This document shows, in pieces, positions 31,066 to 39,320 of a stretch of 64,000 bases of DNA. The notes beneath the pieces are model-generated. The model made no database searches, was not told where the DNA came from, and saw only the letters and a program-made list of their open reading frames with translations. The stretch is from Saccharibacillus endophyticus (lineage in GTDB: Bacteria; Bacillota; Bacilli; Paenibacillales; Paenibacillaceae), in assembly GCF_013185185.1 (NCBI RefSeq), contig NZ_JAAZWE010000001.1, positions 186,001 through 250,000 of the forward strand, given 5' to 3'. Positions within the stretch are counted from its first letter, which is position 1; each line of letters opens with the position of its first letter. The position numbers and the translations under genes are program-made.

Positions 31066-31455
31066 ATGATCGAAAACCAGCAAATCTTCCCCATCTTACT
31101 CCAAGCCTACCCGTCTTATCTCAATAGATATGAAGCGTACATCGAACAGAACTATGAAATTGAAGAAGAAAGATTGCTGTACGTGGATATAGGCGACTTT
31201 ACTGCATATATGATCGAATGTTATGCGAAGCGAAAGACGGATGAATTCGACGAAGCGTTTGACGCGATCGAGCAGATGCTTGTGCATGGAGATTCGTATG
31301 TCCAAGATTTTGCCGTAGTCGGCATTTTAGAAACGCTGCAAAATCAATTACTGGACAAGAAGATCGAACTCAATGAATTCGAAGCTTTGCTGCAACCGGA
31401 GTCGAAGGCAGCATGGCGTCATTTGATTGATTTTTGGAATGGAAAAGTTCAATAA
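31066..31455 (+). CDS. Small helical protein, DUF7674-like
   Basis: 129 residues. DIGDFTAYMIECYAKRKTDE, AIEQMLVHGDSYVQDFAVVG and the closing AAWRHLIDFWNG look like the small DUF7674 family as I recall it; these often appear beside DUF4375-like genes and are immunity-type. It follows the preceding gene by seven bases. The ribosome site GAGAGGAAAAATG overlaps the end of that gene. Confidence 0.62.
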   Translation: MIENQQIFPILLQAYPSYLNRYEAYIEQNYEIEEERLLYVDIGDFTAYMIECYAKRKTDEFDEAFDAIEQMLVHGDSYVQDFAVVGILETLQNQLLDKKIELNEFEALLQPESKAAWRHLIDFWNGKVQ

Positions 31456-31495
31456 TTTAGCGATATCCCATCACGACGAAACGAGAAGATATTTG

Positions 31496-32140
31496 ATGAA
31501 CAAAAAAACAGTTTTTTACCGCGCTGCCGTTCTGCTTGCATTGATCGTCGTCATCTCTGCTTGTGCAGTCATGTCACTCAGCTTGAAAAAACAACATGAA
31601 AAGATCGAACTGCTGGAAAGCCGCGATACTGCGCTGCAGCAATCGTTGGATCAAGCGGTTGCGGCAAACAAGAGTTTAAAAGTGCAGATCGAAGAAAGCA
31701 AGCATCTGGGGGACTATCAAGGCAATGATGATTTTTCGACGATCATAAATGACAATCCGATAGATCGAGATTATGAGCAGGAGCGTAAAATTCTTCAAGA
31801 AAGTCCCGAAAGTACAACCTTGGCCTGGGGAGCTTTTGAGAGCAAGTATTTAACGAAATGGCAAAATGAAATGAACGCGGCGCTTGACGGTCTTTCCAAA
31901 ATCTTAAATGAAGCAGATCGATCAAACCTGGAACAATCGCAAAAAAGTTGGCAATCTTATATGGATGATCAGGCCCAATTTGTTATGGGTCAATTTCTGG
32001 ACACCCGATATTTCGGCACTCAAGGCGACGTACAATTTTTAGCGGCTCAATCCAAACAAACCAGAGAAAGAACGATCCGATTGATGGAGTATCTATTTAG
32101 CATCGACCGAGAAGCAATCGATTTTGCATATAAAAGTTGA
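31496..32140 (+). CDS. Membrane-anchored LprI-like (DUF1311) protein
   Basis: 214 residues from ATG 31496 (GAGAAG site); the frame opens earlier inside the previous gene without a site. One N-terminal transmembrane helix (about 9-30, VLLALIVVISACAV) is followed by a coiled coil (about 32-65). The C-terminal domain has WQNEMNAALDGLSKIL, LEQSQKSWQSYMDDQ and RTIRLMEYL, the pattern of LprI/DUF1311 lysozyme-inhibitor-like domains. The Cys at about 23 could instead be a lipobox (VISAC). It likely acts at the cell surface. Confidence 0.65.
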   Translation: MNKKTVFYRAAVLLALIVVISACAVMSLSLKKQHEKIELLESRDTALQQSLDQAVAANKSLKVQIEESKHLGDYQGNDDFSTIINDNPIDRDYEQERKILQESPESTTLAWGAFESKYLTKWQNEMNAALDGLSKILNEADRSNLEQSQKSWQSYMDDQAQFVMGQFLDTRYFGTQGDVQFLAAQSKQTRERTIRLMEYLFSIDREAIDFAYKS

Positions 32141-32187
32141 GTAGACAAGCCGAATAAGCCGTTAATCCATTTCGAAAGGAGAACAAG

Positions 32188-32406
32188 ATGGCAGAGAAGA
32201 TTATCTTTTTTATTTTTCTGATTCCTTTGCTTGGGGTATTGGTCTGGAGCTACTTTGACCCTAGAGAAAGTCTGATATTCGGGAAAAGGTGGATGTTCAA
32301 AGAAGAACCTGAACCGTCGGAAGGGGCGATTCGTTATATCAAAGTGGCGTCGGCAATCAGCGTTGTTTTGCTTTTGCTTATAGGCGTTGCCGTTATTTTT
32401 GTGTGA
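32188..32406 (+). CDS. Small membrane protein
   Basis: 72 residues with two transmembrane helices (about 5-22 and 51-71) flanking a short charged loop (FDPRESLIFGKRWMFKEEPEP). ATG 32188 follows CGAAAGGAG. The layout matches small DUF6199-type proteins of Firmicutes. Function unknown. Confidence 0.72.
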   Translation: MAEKIIFFIFLIPLLGVLVWSYFDPRESLIFGKRWMFKEEPEPSEGAIRYIKVASAISVVLLLLIGVAVIFV

Positions 32407-32445
32407 GTTACTGCCTTACTCGACAGAATTAGGAGATGGTTATCC

Positions 32446-32517
32446 ATGCCGCGTCACTGTTCATTGATCATTGACTTTCATCAAGAAACGGTCGAAGCGA
32501 TTCATCTCAACGGATAA
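32446..32517 (+). pseudogene. Very short frame, probably a gene remnant
   Basis: A good ribosome site (TTAGGAGATGG) precedes ATG 32446, but the frame ends after 23 codons (reading LIIDFHQETVEAIHLNG at its end). It is probably the 5' stub of a lost gene. A functional micro-peptide is less likely. Confidence 0.3.
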
Positions 32518-32532
32518 GCGAAGGTGATGGTA

Positions 32533-32919
32533 TTGAAAGAAAAAATGAAAGAACTTATTGAGCTTTACCATCGACATGGTTTTGAAAATGAATCGATGTT
32601 GTATCGTGATTTGCAAGACTTACAGTATGATTTTGCCGAAGAATTCAAAAAATACGCGCCTCAGGAAATCATAAACGCGGACTTCAGCACGTACGCGGCC
32701 TTCACTCACGGATTGGCTTCAGGAGGTATCCGCACGAAACTTCAAGATCCTTTGGAGCGCAATAAGACGAGCGAATGGTTAAGCAAATCGTTCTTTGAAT
32801 GGTTTCCCAAATACAGGTTTTTGGAGAGACATCGTTTGGATGAATATGAGAGCTTGAACCGAGAATTAAATACGGTCAATGAATGGAGAAAGCGGCTGAT
32901 CGAGCTGATCGATTCGTAA
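32533..32919 (+). CDS. Small helical protein of unknown function
   Basis: 128 residues from TTG 32533, eight bases after AAGG; a GTG at 32524 and ATG at 32527 are too close to that site. Helical, acidic, with LYRDLQDLQYDFAEEFKKYAP and a basic C-terminus (NEWRKRLIELIDS). The family is not recognised. It lies in the run of small accessory genes between the nucleotidyltransferase and PLC-like genes. Confidence 0.6.
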   Translation: MKEKMKELIELYHRHGFENESMLYRDLQDLQYDFAEEFKKYAPQEIINADFSTYAAFTHGLASGGIRTKLQDPLERNKTSEWLSKSFFEWFPKYRFLERHRLDEYESLNRELNTVNEWRKRLIELIDS

Positions 32920-32942
32920 ATACACCAAGATCGGAGCCCGTG

Positions 32943-33395
32943 ATGAAAAAGTTGACGATCGTCTTGTTGAGTCTCATTCTGCTTTTGGCAGGCTGCAGCA
33001 CCACGCATCGTGTCCATACCGATTCGACCAAAGAATTGGTCAAAGATTTAAAAGAACTGTCTCCGTCGATCGAAAAAGTTCGGATCACGTTCACTCGCCC
33101 CGATCTTACTTACGCAATCGAGATGAACCAGGAACCGAGTCAGGAAGAGTTGGAATCGATCCTCGCCGGAATCGAAAAGTTTTCGACGGTGGAGCGGATC
33201 AACGAGATTGCTCGCAGCGTCAAATGGAATTCGGAAATATCGACCGTGCATCTTCGGATCAGTGCGGATGAAAATAAAGAAACTGACGAACATTCTTATT
33301 ATGCCCGATATTTCAAAACATCGAACGCAAGCGATTATTCCGAAGAAAATATTGAGGCGTATCGAATTTGGCATGAAAACGATCTCAACCCGTAG
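32943..33395 (+). CDS. Lipoprotein of unknown function
   Basis: 150 residues from ATG 32943, with a Leu-rich signal peptide and lipobox LLAGC. The mature domain alternates strands and helices (VRITFTRPDLTYAIEMN, STVHLRISADENKETDE) like a small alpha/beta extracytoplasmic domain. It converges on the next minus-strand gene with only 30 bases between. Confidence 0.75.
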   Translation: MKKLTIVLLSLILLLAGCSTTHRVHTDSTKELVKDLKELSPSIEKVRITFTRPDLTYAIEMNQEPSQEELESILAGIEKFSTVERINEIARSVKWNSEISTVHLRISADENKETDEHSYYARYFKTSNASDYSEENIEAYRIWHENDLNP

Positions 33396-33424
33396 CGGAA
33401 TTTGGCTCCCGTTCGATTCATTTG

Positions 33425-33946
33425 TTATTCCTGCAGTACCACTTTAAAACTTGAGGACTCGATCGGAGTGAGAACGTTCCCGTCCTGCGAAACCCAAGCA
33501 ACGTCGATGTCTAAATAGTCCTGATCGTTCAGATCAATATCGATCGATCTTCGCTGAAACTCGTCGAATAAACCTGTAGTTTTGATCACCGTATTTTTAT
33601 CGAATATCTGACCGTCTGTCCCCCGAATCGTCACGTGAAAAATCCGATCGGGAATGTTCCGGGACGGGTCGGCCTGATATTTGTGCTTGCTGTAGCTTAA
33701 TCCGAACTGAAGCTTTTTCGATTCCGGCAGATAGTAGAGCGGAGTCAGAGAAACACGGGGTTCGGATAACTGACTCGGACGAGTCGTAAGCATAATCGGC
33801 TCCTCCTGTTTTCCGTACGGATCATCCCATTGCAGCGGTAAGGTCATGCCTGTTTGAAGCGCGAGCAACGATCGGTCCGCATATACATAAACTCCGGTCA
33901 GCGTAAGGATTGCGGTCAGAATCAAAATCATAACCTTGCTTCGCAT
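33425..33946 (-). CDS. Exported or membrane-anchored protein of unknown function
   Basis: 173 residues from the ATG at 33944-33946, which follows GAGGAGGATTCC; an upstream frame extension lacks a site. One N-terminal hydrophobic helix (about 5-22, VMILILTAILTLTGVYVYA) is a signal or anchor. The exterior domain is beta-rich (TPLYYLPESKKLQFGLSYSK, DRIFHVTIRGTDG, DYLDIDVAWVSQDG). No known motif. Confidence 0.72.
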   Translation of the reverse strand: MRSKVMILILTAILTLTGVYVYADRSLLALQTGMTLPLQWDDPYGKQEEPIMLTTRPSQLSEPRVSLTPLYYLPESKKLQFGLSYSKHKYQADPSRNIPDRIFHVTIRGTDGQIFDKNTVIKTTGLFDEFQRRSIDIDLNDQDYLDIDVAWVSQDGNVLTPIESSSFKVVLQE

Positions 33947-34239
33947 GGAATCCTCCTCGTCATGACGTGATCGGCCAACTATAAGCATACCTTACCCGTT
34001 TATGTTGAGTCGTGCCATCGATGACTTGTTAACGGATATCGCTTCGAAAGTACAAAAGCCGGATTGGAAACCTTTGTTTACAAATGTAGAGATCCAAGTC
34101 GTGGCTCTATCCAGGGATGAGAACAATACGGATACAGAAATACGATTAGCTACAAAAGAGAAAAGCTCGGATCGGATGGATTTTTAATATAACGGACAAT
34201 ATCCAGCGAATACCTATAGCAGAAAGTGGTGATTTTCTT

Positions 34240-34788
34240 TTGTACGGCGTCGTCCTGTCTTTTGATGCATATACGGAAAAAGCCATCCGAAAGTTGTGGA
34301 AAGAGTTAAGCGATCGCGGCATATCGCATTATGCGCAAGAGATCGAAAATCGGAAGCCCCATCTGACGATCGCGGACTATTCGGAATTGAACAACGAAGC
34401 CGAATACTGCGAACAGTTCGTTCGTTATTACGAATCGGCTTCGAAGATGTCTCTAGGCTTCGGCGCATTGGGAACATTCATCGACAGTGGGGCTTTGTTT
34501 TTGTCTCCGAACCCGACAAAGAAGCTGCTTGATTTTCACTTCGATCATCATCGGCATTTCCATGCCTATAGCAGCTTCTCAAATCCGGTCTATCATCCAG
34601 GGCAATGGATTCCTCACTGCATGATCGCAAACCGCCTGGATGACGTAAAGCTGTCGGAAGCCTTGCGCTTCGCCACAAAAAGCTTAACCGCGATAGAAGC
34701 CGAAGTCCAAGAAGTATCACTGATCAAAATCATACATGACGAAAATAAAAAAACGATTCGCACGCTGGCGAGTCAAAGCCTTGCCTGA
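34240..34788 (+). CDS. 2'-5' RNA ligase superfamily (2H phosphoesterase) protein
   Basis: 182 residues from TTG 34240. Two 2H-type motifs: PHLTIAD (about 46-52) fits HxT; PHCMIAN (about 127-133) has Met where Ser/Thr is usual, so the second half-site is altered. These enzymes open cyclic phosphodiesters or ligate RNA. The length is normal for the family. Just upstream (34002-34187) lies a 61-codon frame without a ribosome site, likely a remnant. Confidence 0.75.
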   Translation: MYGVVLSFDAYTEKAIRKLWKELSDRGISHYAQEIENRKPHLTIADYSELNNEAEYCEQFVRYYESASKMSLGFGALGTFIDSGALFLSPNPTKKLLDFHFDHHRHFHAYSSFSNPVYHPGQWIPHCMIANRLDDVKLSEALRFATKSLTAIEAEVQEVSLIKIIHDENKKTIRTLASQSLA

Positions 34789-34830
34789 CTCACGACCATC
34801 CAATCCTCTTTTCAGAAAGGAATGCCGATT

Positions 34831-35490
34831 ATGCCTTTGCCTATGGTTCACCTGGGAGTCGCCGACCGTTACTTTGCAGGAAGTCCCGTTCCCGACCCGT
34901 TCGTGCTCGGAAGCGTTGCGCCGGATGCCATTCATATGAGAAAAGGAACCGGCCGCGAAGACAAGCTGCGCACCCATTTCGGCGGCAAAGAAACGACTCC
35001 CGATCAGCTGGAGCGTCATTACGCGCAGTGGATCGGCCGAAATCCGAGCGAAGAATGGAAGCTGTACGTTCAAGGGTACTTTGCGCATATCTTGACCGAT
35101 TATTTATGGGGACTTCGCGTTTATGCCGATTTCAAAGACCAAGCCCAGCAGGACGGAATTCCCGAGAGCGAGATCAAAACCGGTTACTATATCGACACGG
35201 ACGGCGTAGACTTTGCGCTGTACGAAACTTCCGTTTGGAAAAAAGACCTTTGGGAAAGCCTGGTGCGGGTACCGGCCTGCGCGATGGATCCGCTGCTCAG
35301 CGAGCAGGAGATCGACGAGTGGAGAACCCGCACGATCCGCTGGTTCGAAGACGCGTCGAACAAACCGGCCAATCCGCCCCGATTCATCACGCGCGAAATC
35401 GTTGAAGTGTTTATCGAACAGGCAGGCGGCGAGATTCGAACGATTTTGGACGAATGGGACGCACGCCTGTCTTGCGGACCGTCGTCTTGA
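34831..35490 (+). CDS. Zinc-dependent phospholipase-C-like hydrolase
   Basis: 219 residues; ATG 34831 is used because AAAGGA directly abuts the earlier ATG at 34822 but sits about nine bases before this one. PMVHLGVADR, PFVLGSVAPDAIHMR, THFGGKE and YFAHILTDYLWGLR supply His and Asp residues in the arrangement of Zn-dependent PLC-like (S1/P1-related) hydrolases. The paralogue at 26701 shares the motifs but is broken. Substrate unknown; no signal peptide, so probably cytosolic. Confidence 0.7.
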   Translation: MPLPMVHLGVADRYFAGSPVPDPFVLGSVAPDAIHMRKGTGREDKLRTHFGGKETTPDQLERHYAQWIGRNPSEEWKLYVQGYFAHILTDYLWGLRVYADFKDQAQQDGIPESEIKTGYYIDTDGVDFALYETSVWKKDLWESLVRVPACAMDPLLSEQEIDEWRTRTIRWFEDASNKPANPPRFITREIVEVFIEQAGGEIRTILDEWDARLSCGPSS

Positions 35491-35572
35491 TCGGGACTTG
35501 TCTTTATTTAGTGTTGACAAGGTACGAGCTGGTTCGCAGCAACTATAGATACTCGATAAGGAGTGGACAACC

Positions 35573-36553
35573 ATGAAAGCCGTCATCGTCGAACGACAAT
35601 CGAACATCAATACGCTGCAAGTTACGGAGCTCCCGATTCCTAAGCCCGCTTCGGGCGAACTATTGATCAACGTGCAGGCCGCGGCCGTCAACCGGACGGA
35701 TATCGTCACGCGGGAAGGCCAGTCCGGTTACGCGACGAATCCGGTCCTCGGGGTAGAGATCGCGGGAATCGTGGAACAAGCGGAACAAGAAACCGGCTTT
35801 GCGCCCGGCGATCGGGTTATGGGCCTTGTCAACGGCGGAGGTTACGCGGAATACGCGGTGATGCCCGCGGACCGGGCGATCAAGATTCCGGCCGAATATT
35901 CGTTCGAACAGGCCGCGGCCGTGCCGGAAGTATTCCTGACCGCTTACCAGACGTTGTATACGATCGGAAGGCTTCAGCGGCATGAGTCGGTGCTGATTCA
36001 TGCGGGCGCAAGCGGCGTGGGAACGGCGGCGATCCAACTGGCCCGCACGCTCAGTCAGGCGAAAGTGATCGTGACGGCCGGCTCGCAAAAAAAGCTCGAT
36101 TTTTGCAAAGATTTGGGCGCGGACGTGCTGATCAACTATAAAGAACAATCTTTTGAGGAAGAAGTGCTGCGCGCCACGGACGGCAAAGGCGTCGATCTGA
36201 TCCTGGATTTCGTCGGCGCGGATTACTGGGACAAAAACCTCGCCAGCATCAAAAAAGAAGGACGCTGGGTGCTGATCGGCATACTGGGCGGAGTGCAGGT
36301 GGAAAAAGTGAATCTGTTCGCCCTCATGTCCAAATGCGTGCAGCTGACCGGCACGCTGCTGACGCCGAGAAGCGACGAGTATAAAGCCAAGCTTACGGGC
36401 GATTTCGTCCGGGACGTCATGCCGCATATGAAAAAAGGCGAAATCAAGCCGATCGTCGACACGGTCTTTCCGCTCGCGGAAGCGATGGAAGCCCAGCGGC
36501 ATATGGAGGAGAACCGGAATATCGGGAAAATCGTGCTCGGCGTAGGGAATTGA
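35573..36553 (+). CDS. Zinc-free quinone-oxidoreductase-type MDR protein (PIG3-like)
   Basis: 326 residues. NADPH-dependent reductase of the QOR/PIG3 group: AAAVNRTDIVTREGQ, AAAVPEVFLTAYQTLY, the nucleotide-binding HAGASGVGTAAIQLAR (about 143-158), and GADVLINYKEQSFEEEV. No catalytic zinc cysteines. It likely reduces small quinones or enones. ATG 35573 follows TAAGGAGTGG. It is a single gene, convergent with the GH43 gene; a small AAAGC/GCTTTTTT hairpin separates them. Confidence 0.88.
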   Translation: MKAVIVERQSNINTLQVTELPIPKPASGELLINVQAAAVNRTDIVTREGQSGYATNPVLGVEIAGIVEQAEQETGFAPGDRVMGLVNGGGYAEYAVMPADRAIKIPAEYSFEQAAAVPEVFLTAYQTLYTIGRLQRHESVLIHAGASGVGTAAIQLARTLSQAKVIVTAGSQKKLDFCKDLGADVLINYKEQSFEEEVLRATDGKGVDLILDFVGADYWDKNLASIKKEGRWVLIGILGGVQVEKVNLFALMSKCVQLTGTLLTPRSDEYKAKLTGDFVRDVMPHMKKGEIKPIVDTVFPLAEAMEAQRHMEENRNIGKIVLGVGN

Positions 36554-36596
36554 AAGCTTTGAAGGCGCAGCTTTTTTGAGGCGGGCAGATTTATTC

Positions 36597-37466
36597 CTAT
36601 TCAATCCCTAACAACGAAGCGAGCGGAATCAAAATCGTTCTCTCGTATGGCGTGCGGTTCGGCGTATGCAGCGCGAGCATTTTTTCGCCTTCCGTCGTCT
36701 CGAAAATCATCCCGTGTCCGCCGTCGCTGCCGTACAGCGGCGTATCCTCATGCGTCCACGGGCCTTGCAGTGTGCCGGACTCCGATACCGCCAGTCCGAG
36801 CGCGTAGCGGTTGTCGATAAAGCTGGCCCAAATCAGGCAGAGCCGATCTTCGTTCCGGAACAGGAACGGCCCGTCCGTGACAAAGTTTTCCCGGCCCGGG
36901 TAGCGCTCGGCATAAAAGGGAGTGGCCCACGGCGCCGCCGAGGCATGGAACAAAGTTACCGGTTCTCCGGCCGCTGCGGTCAAGTCATGATCCAGCGGCA
37001 TGGCGCATATCGTACCGTCCCCGATCTGCTGCCATTCCCTGCAAAACACCATCCACGGCTGCTGCTGTTCGTCCACGTATAACGTTCCGTCCAGCGAACT
37101 CCAATCTTCCGGCGTTACCGGACCTTGGCTGCGCGAGCGGTAAGGACCGAGAATATGATCCGCGTCCAGAATGGCCGTGCCGAGCAGCCCGTTGTCTTTG
37201 CGCCGAAAAGTAGCGAACATATAATACCGACCTTGATAAACATGTACCTCCGGCGCCCAAAAGTTCTTTTCGGCGAAAAAGTCCGGTTCCGGGCGGAACA
37301 CGGGATGCGGACCTTCCCAATGCTCCAGATCCCGGCTGACATAAGCGTCGAAGCCCGTGCCTTCGTTCCAAATATCCCGATCGGTGCTGCCGAACAAATA
37401 ATAGGCTCCAGCTTCCTTGTCCGTCACGATATACGGGTCCCGAATTTGAATTTCCGACAATAACAT
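36597..37466 (-). CDS. Glycoside hydrolase family 43-type enzyme
   Basis: 289 residues from the ATG at 37464-37466 (site GGAAGGAGC); the frame extends further without one. Five-bladed propeller glycosidase acting on arabinose- or xylose-containing glycans: RDPYIV near the N-terminus holds the general base Asp, FWAPEVHVYQGRYYMFAT is the canonical GH43 signature, SSLDGTLYVD carries the pKa-modulating Asp, and YGSDGGHGMIF the metal-binding His. No signal peptide, so it cleaves imported oligosaccharides. Last gene of the minus-strand sugar operon. Confidence 0.85.
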   Translation of the reverse strand: MLLSEIQIRDPYIVTDKEAGAYYLFGSTDRDIWNEGTGFDAYVSRDLEHWEGPHPVFRPEPDFFAEKNFWAPEVHVYQGRYYMFATFRRKDNGLLGTAILDADHILGPYRSRSQGPVTPEDWSSLDGTLYVDEQQQPWMVFCREWQQIGDGTICAMPLDHDLTAAAGEPVTLFHASAAPWATPFYAERYPGRENFVTDGPFLFRNEDRLCLIWASFIDNRYALGLAVSESGTLQGPWTHEDTPLYGSDGGHGMIFETTEGEKMLALHTPNRTPYERTILIPLASLLGIE

Positions 37467-37556
37467 GAATCTGCTCCTTCCATAAGGCTGCGGACAGAGA
37501 GGGGACGCACTGCGCACCTGCTCCGTCCGCGGTCTTTTATGAATGTAATAATAGAC

Positions 37557-39281
37557 CTAACCGTACGACGGATACGCGATCCCCGGATCGCCGACCGTAC
37601 GGAAGCTTGGCTGCTGCTGCTCGTACTCTTGAATTTCATTGCCTTTGACGACAACTTCCAACTCCTGATTGTCATACCGTACGACGCCTCGTACCGTCTG
37701 CACGCTCATTCCGATACATGCCCGCAAATGCCCTGCGCGATCCGTCACGATTCGCAATCCGTAAGGAAAGCTGAGATGCGGCCTGCCGTTTTTGTACATG
37801 AAGCATCGATCCGGCGTGTTGACGAGTTCGTAATGAATCCCGTCCACCGTGCGGCTGTAGGCGGTATCTCCGGCGATCTCTTCGCCGTGGTCGTCGGCGC
37901 TCGGCAGCAGGCCCGTGAACGCCAACGTTCGGTCGGGCTGCGGCAGGATGCCGCAAAGCCGTTCCGCGATATCCAGCAGCGCCAGGATCGAAGGGGAGTA
38001 CTGCTCCGTGAATCCCATCTCTCCGGTCCACGGACTGAGACATTGGGCGAACCGATCCGAGCGCGCGAACGCGCTTAAGATCGGATGCAGCACCCAGGAC
38101 AATTCCACGTGCCGCTGATGATGCTCGAACGCGTGCGGCGTGCGAAGAATGGTCAAAAAGTTCGTCGGGCCCGACCAGCTGTTGTAATGATTGAACGGGT
38201 CGAAGCGGGGATTGTCCATCGCGATCGACGTCAACGGGTATTTGGCGAAAAACTTGGACGTGTTCAGCAGATAGCGCCGCAGCGTCTCCGCGAAAAATTC
38301 GCCGTCGCCCACTTCGCAGGCCAGTACCCGCAGCAGCACGTCCGACTGCACCCGCACCCACTGATCGTGACGGTCGCGGTCGTAAAAGAACCCGTCCTGT
38401 TCGTCGAAGCAGTATCGATACAGACTGTCCAGACTTTGCTTTGCCATCCGCAGCCAATCCTGACCGGCATCGGGATACTCCAGCCGATCCGCGATCTTCG
38501 ACAGATACGTCCGCTGGCAAAAGATGTTCGCGGTCAGATCCGGAGCCAAAAAAGGGAGCAGCGGCGAATGCGGATCGCAAGCGGCGGCATCGCCCCGATA
38601 CGGCACGTCCGGCACGTGCCAGAAGCGCGGCGACAGATCGTGTCCGGTATCGAACGTGCCGAACGCTTCGACGCATCCGGTGCCGCGCGTATCGCGATAC
38701 GTGCCGATCCAACGGTCGTACCGCCGCATTGCTTCGTACATGACCGGGAGAAAATCCGAGGTATCCGCCGAGGTTTCTTTTTCATGCAAACGGCTATAGT
38801 TCCAGACCGAACGCGCCAGCGGCGTGACCAATTGAATCTGCCGGTAAGAAGGACCGTCCGCCGTGATCTTGTAAGGCAGCAATCCGTCTTCGCGCTGGAA
38901 AGCGGCGAAGCCCCGGTACGTATTTTCCGCAACTTCGGGCAAAAAGCGTGCCAGCACTTCCGTATTGATCGTGCCCGTGCTTTCCAGCCAGCAGCCGAAG
39001 TAGGTGCCGCCTTCATGCAGGATCGGTCCCAGTCCGGCCGTCGGCACGATACAATTCATGAGCTGCCGCCGAGCTTCGCGGTACCGGCTTTCCAGCTTGC
39101 CGGTCGACGTCGCGAAATTCACGCCGCTTTGCTGCCACTGTTCCGACAAGCGGATATGCAGCGAGCTGCTTTCTTCCTGCTGAGCGGGGGAAGGATTCCG
39201 CAGTTTTTGCAGCAGGGGAAGAATCTTTTCGGAAAACGGGGCGTCGGGATCGGCGTAAAGTTCCGTTCGTTCGTCGTTCAT
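37557..39281 (-). CDS. MGH1-type (alpha/alpha)6 glycoside hydrolase
   Basis: 574 residues from the ATG at 39279-39281 (AAAGGAGC site). An alpha/alpha toroid glycosidase: LHEGGTYFGCWLEST, FAAFQREDGLLPYKI, RYDRWIGTYRDTRGTGCVEAFGTFDTG (in pieces), NPRFDPFNHYNSWSGPTN and SPWTGEMGFTEQYSP resemble GH63/GH37-like bacterial enzymes annotated as MGH1-type. Acidic residues in CVEAF and GEMG are candidate catalysts. No signal peptide, so it is intracellular. Between the binding-protein and GH43 genes of one operon, it probably degrades the same imported oligosaccharide. Confidence 0.78.
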   Translation of the reverse strand: MNDERTELYADPDAPFSEKILPLLQKLRNPSPAQQEESSSLHIRLSEQWQQSGVNFATSTGKLESRYREARRQLMNCIVPTAGLGPILHEGGTYFGCWLESTGTINTEVLARFLPEVAENTYRGFAAFQREDGLLPYKITADGPSYRQIQLVTPLARSVWNYSRLHEKETSADTSDFLPVMYEAMRRYDRWIGTYRDTRGTGCVEAFGTFDTGHDLSPRFWHVPDVPYRGDAAACDPHSPLLPFLAPDLTANIFCQRTYLSKIADRLEYPDAGQDWLRMAKQSLDSLYRYCFDEQDGFFYDRDRHDQWVRVQSDVLLRVLACEVGDGEFFAETLRRYLLNTSKFFAKYPLTSIAMDNPRFDPFNHYNSWSGPTNFLTILRTPHAFEHHQRHVELSWVLHPILSAFARSDRFAQCLSPWTGEMGFTEQYSPSILALLDIAERLCGILPQPDRTLAFTGLLPSADDHGEEIAGDTAYSRTVDGIHYELVNTPDRCFMYKNGRPHLSFPYGLRIVTDRAGHLRACIGMSVQTVRGVVRYDNQELEVVVKGNEIQEYEQQQPSFRTVGDPGIAYPSYG

Positions 39282-39320
39282 GTCCACGCTCCTTTGCGGC
39301 ATCGATATCCAACCAAGGAT

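Noticed and set aside
34002..34187. 61-codon frame before the 2H phosphoesterase gene
   Set aside because: No ribosome site and no family; at best a remnant, so noted only with its neighbour.
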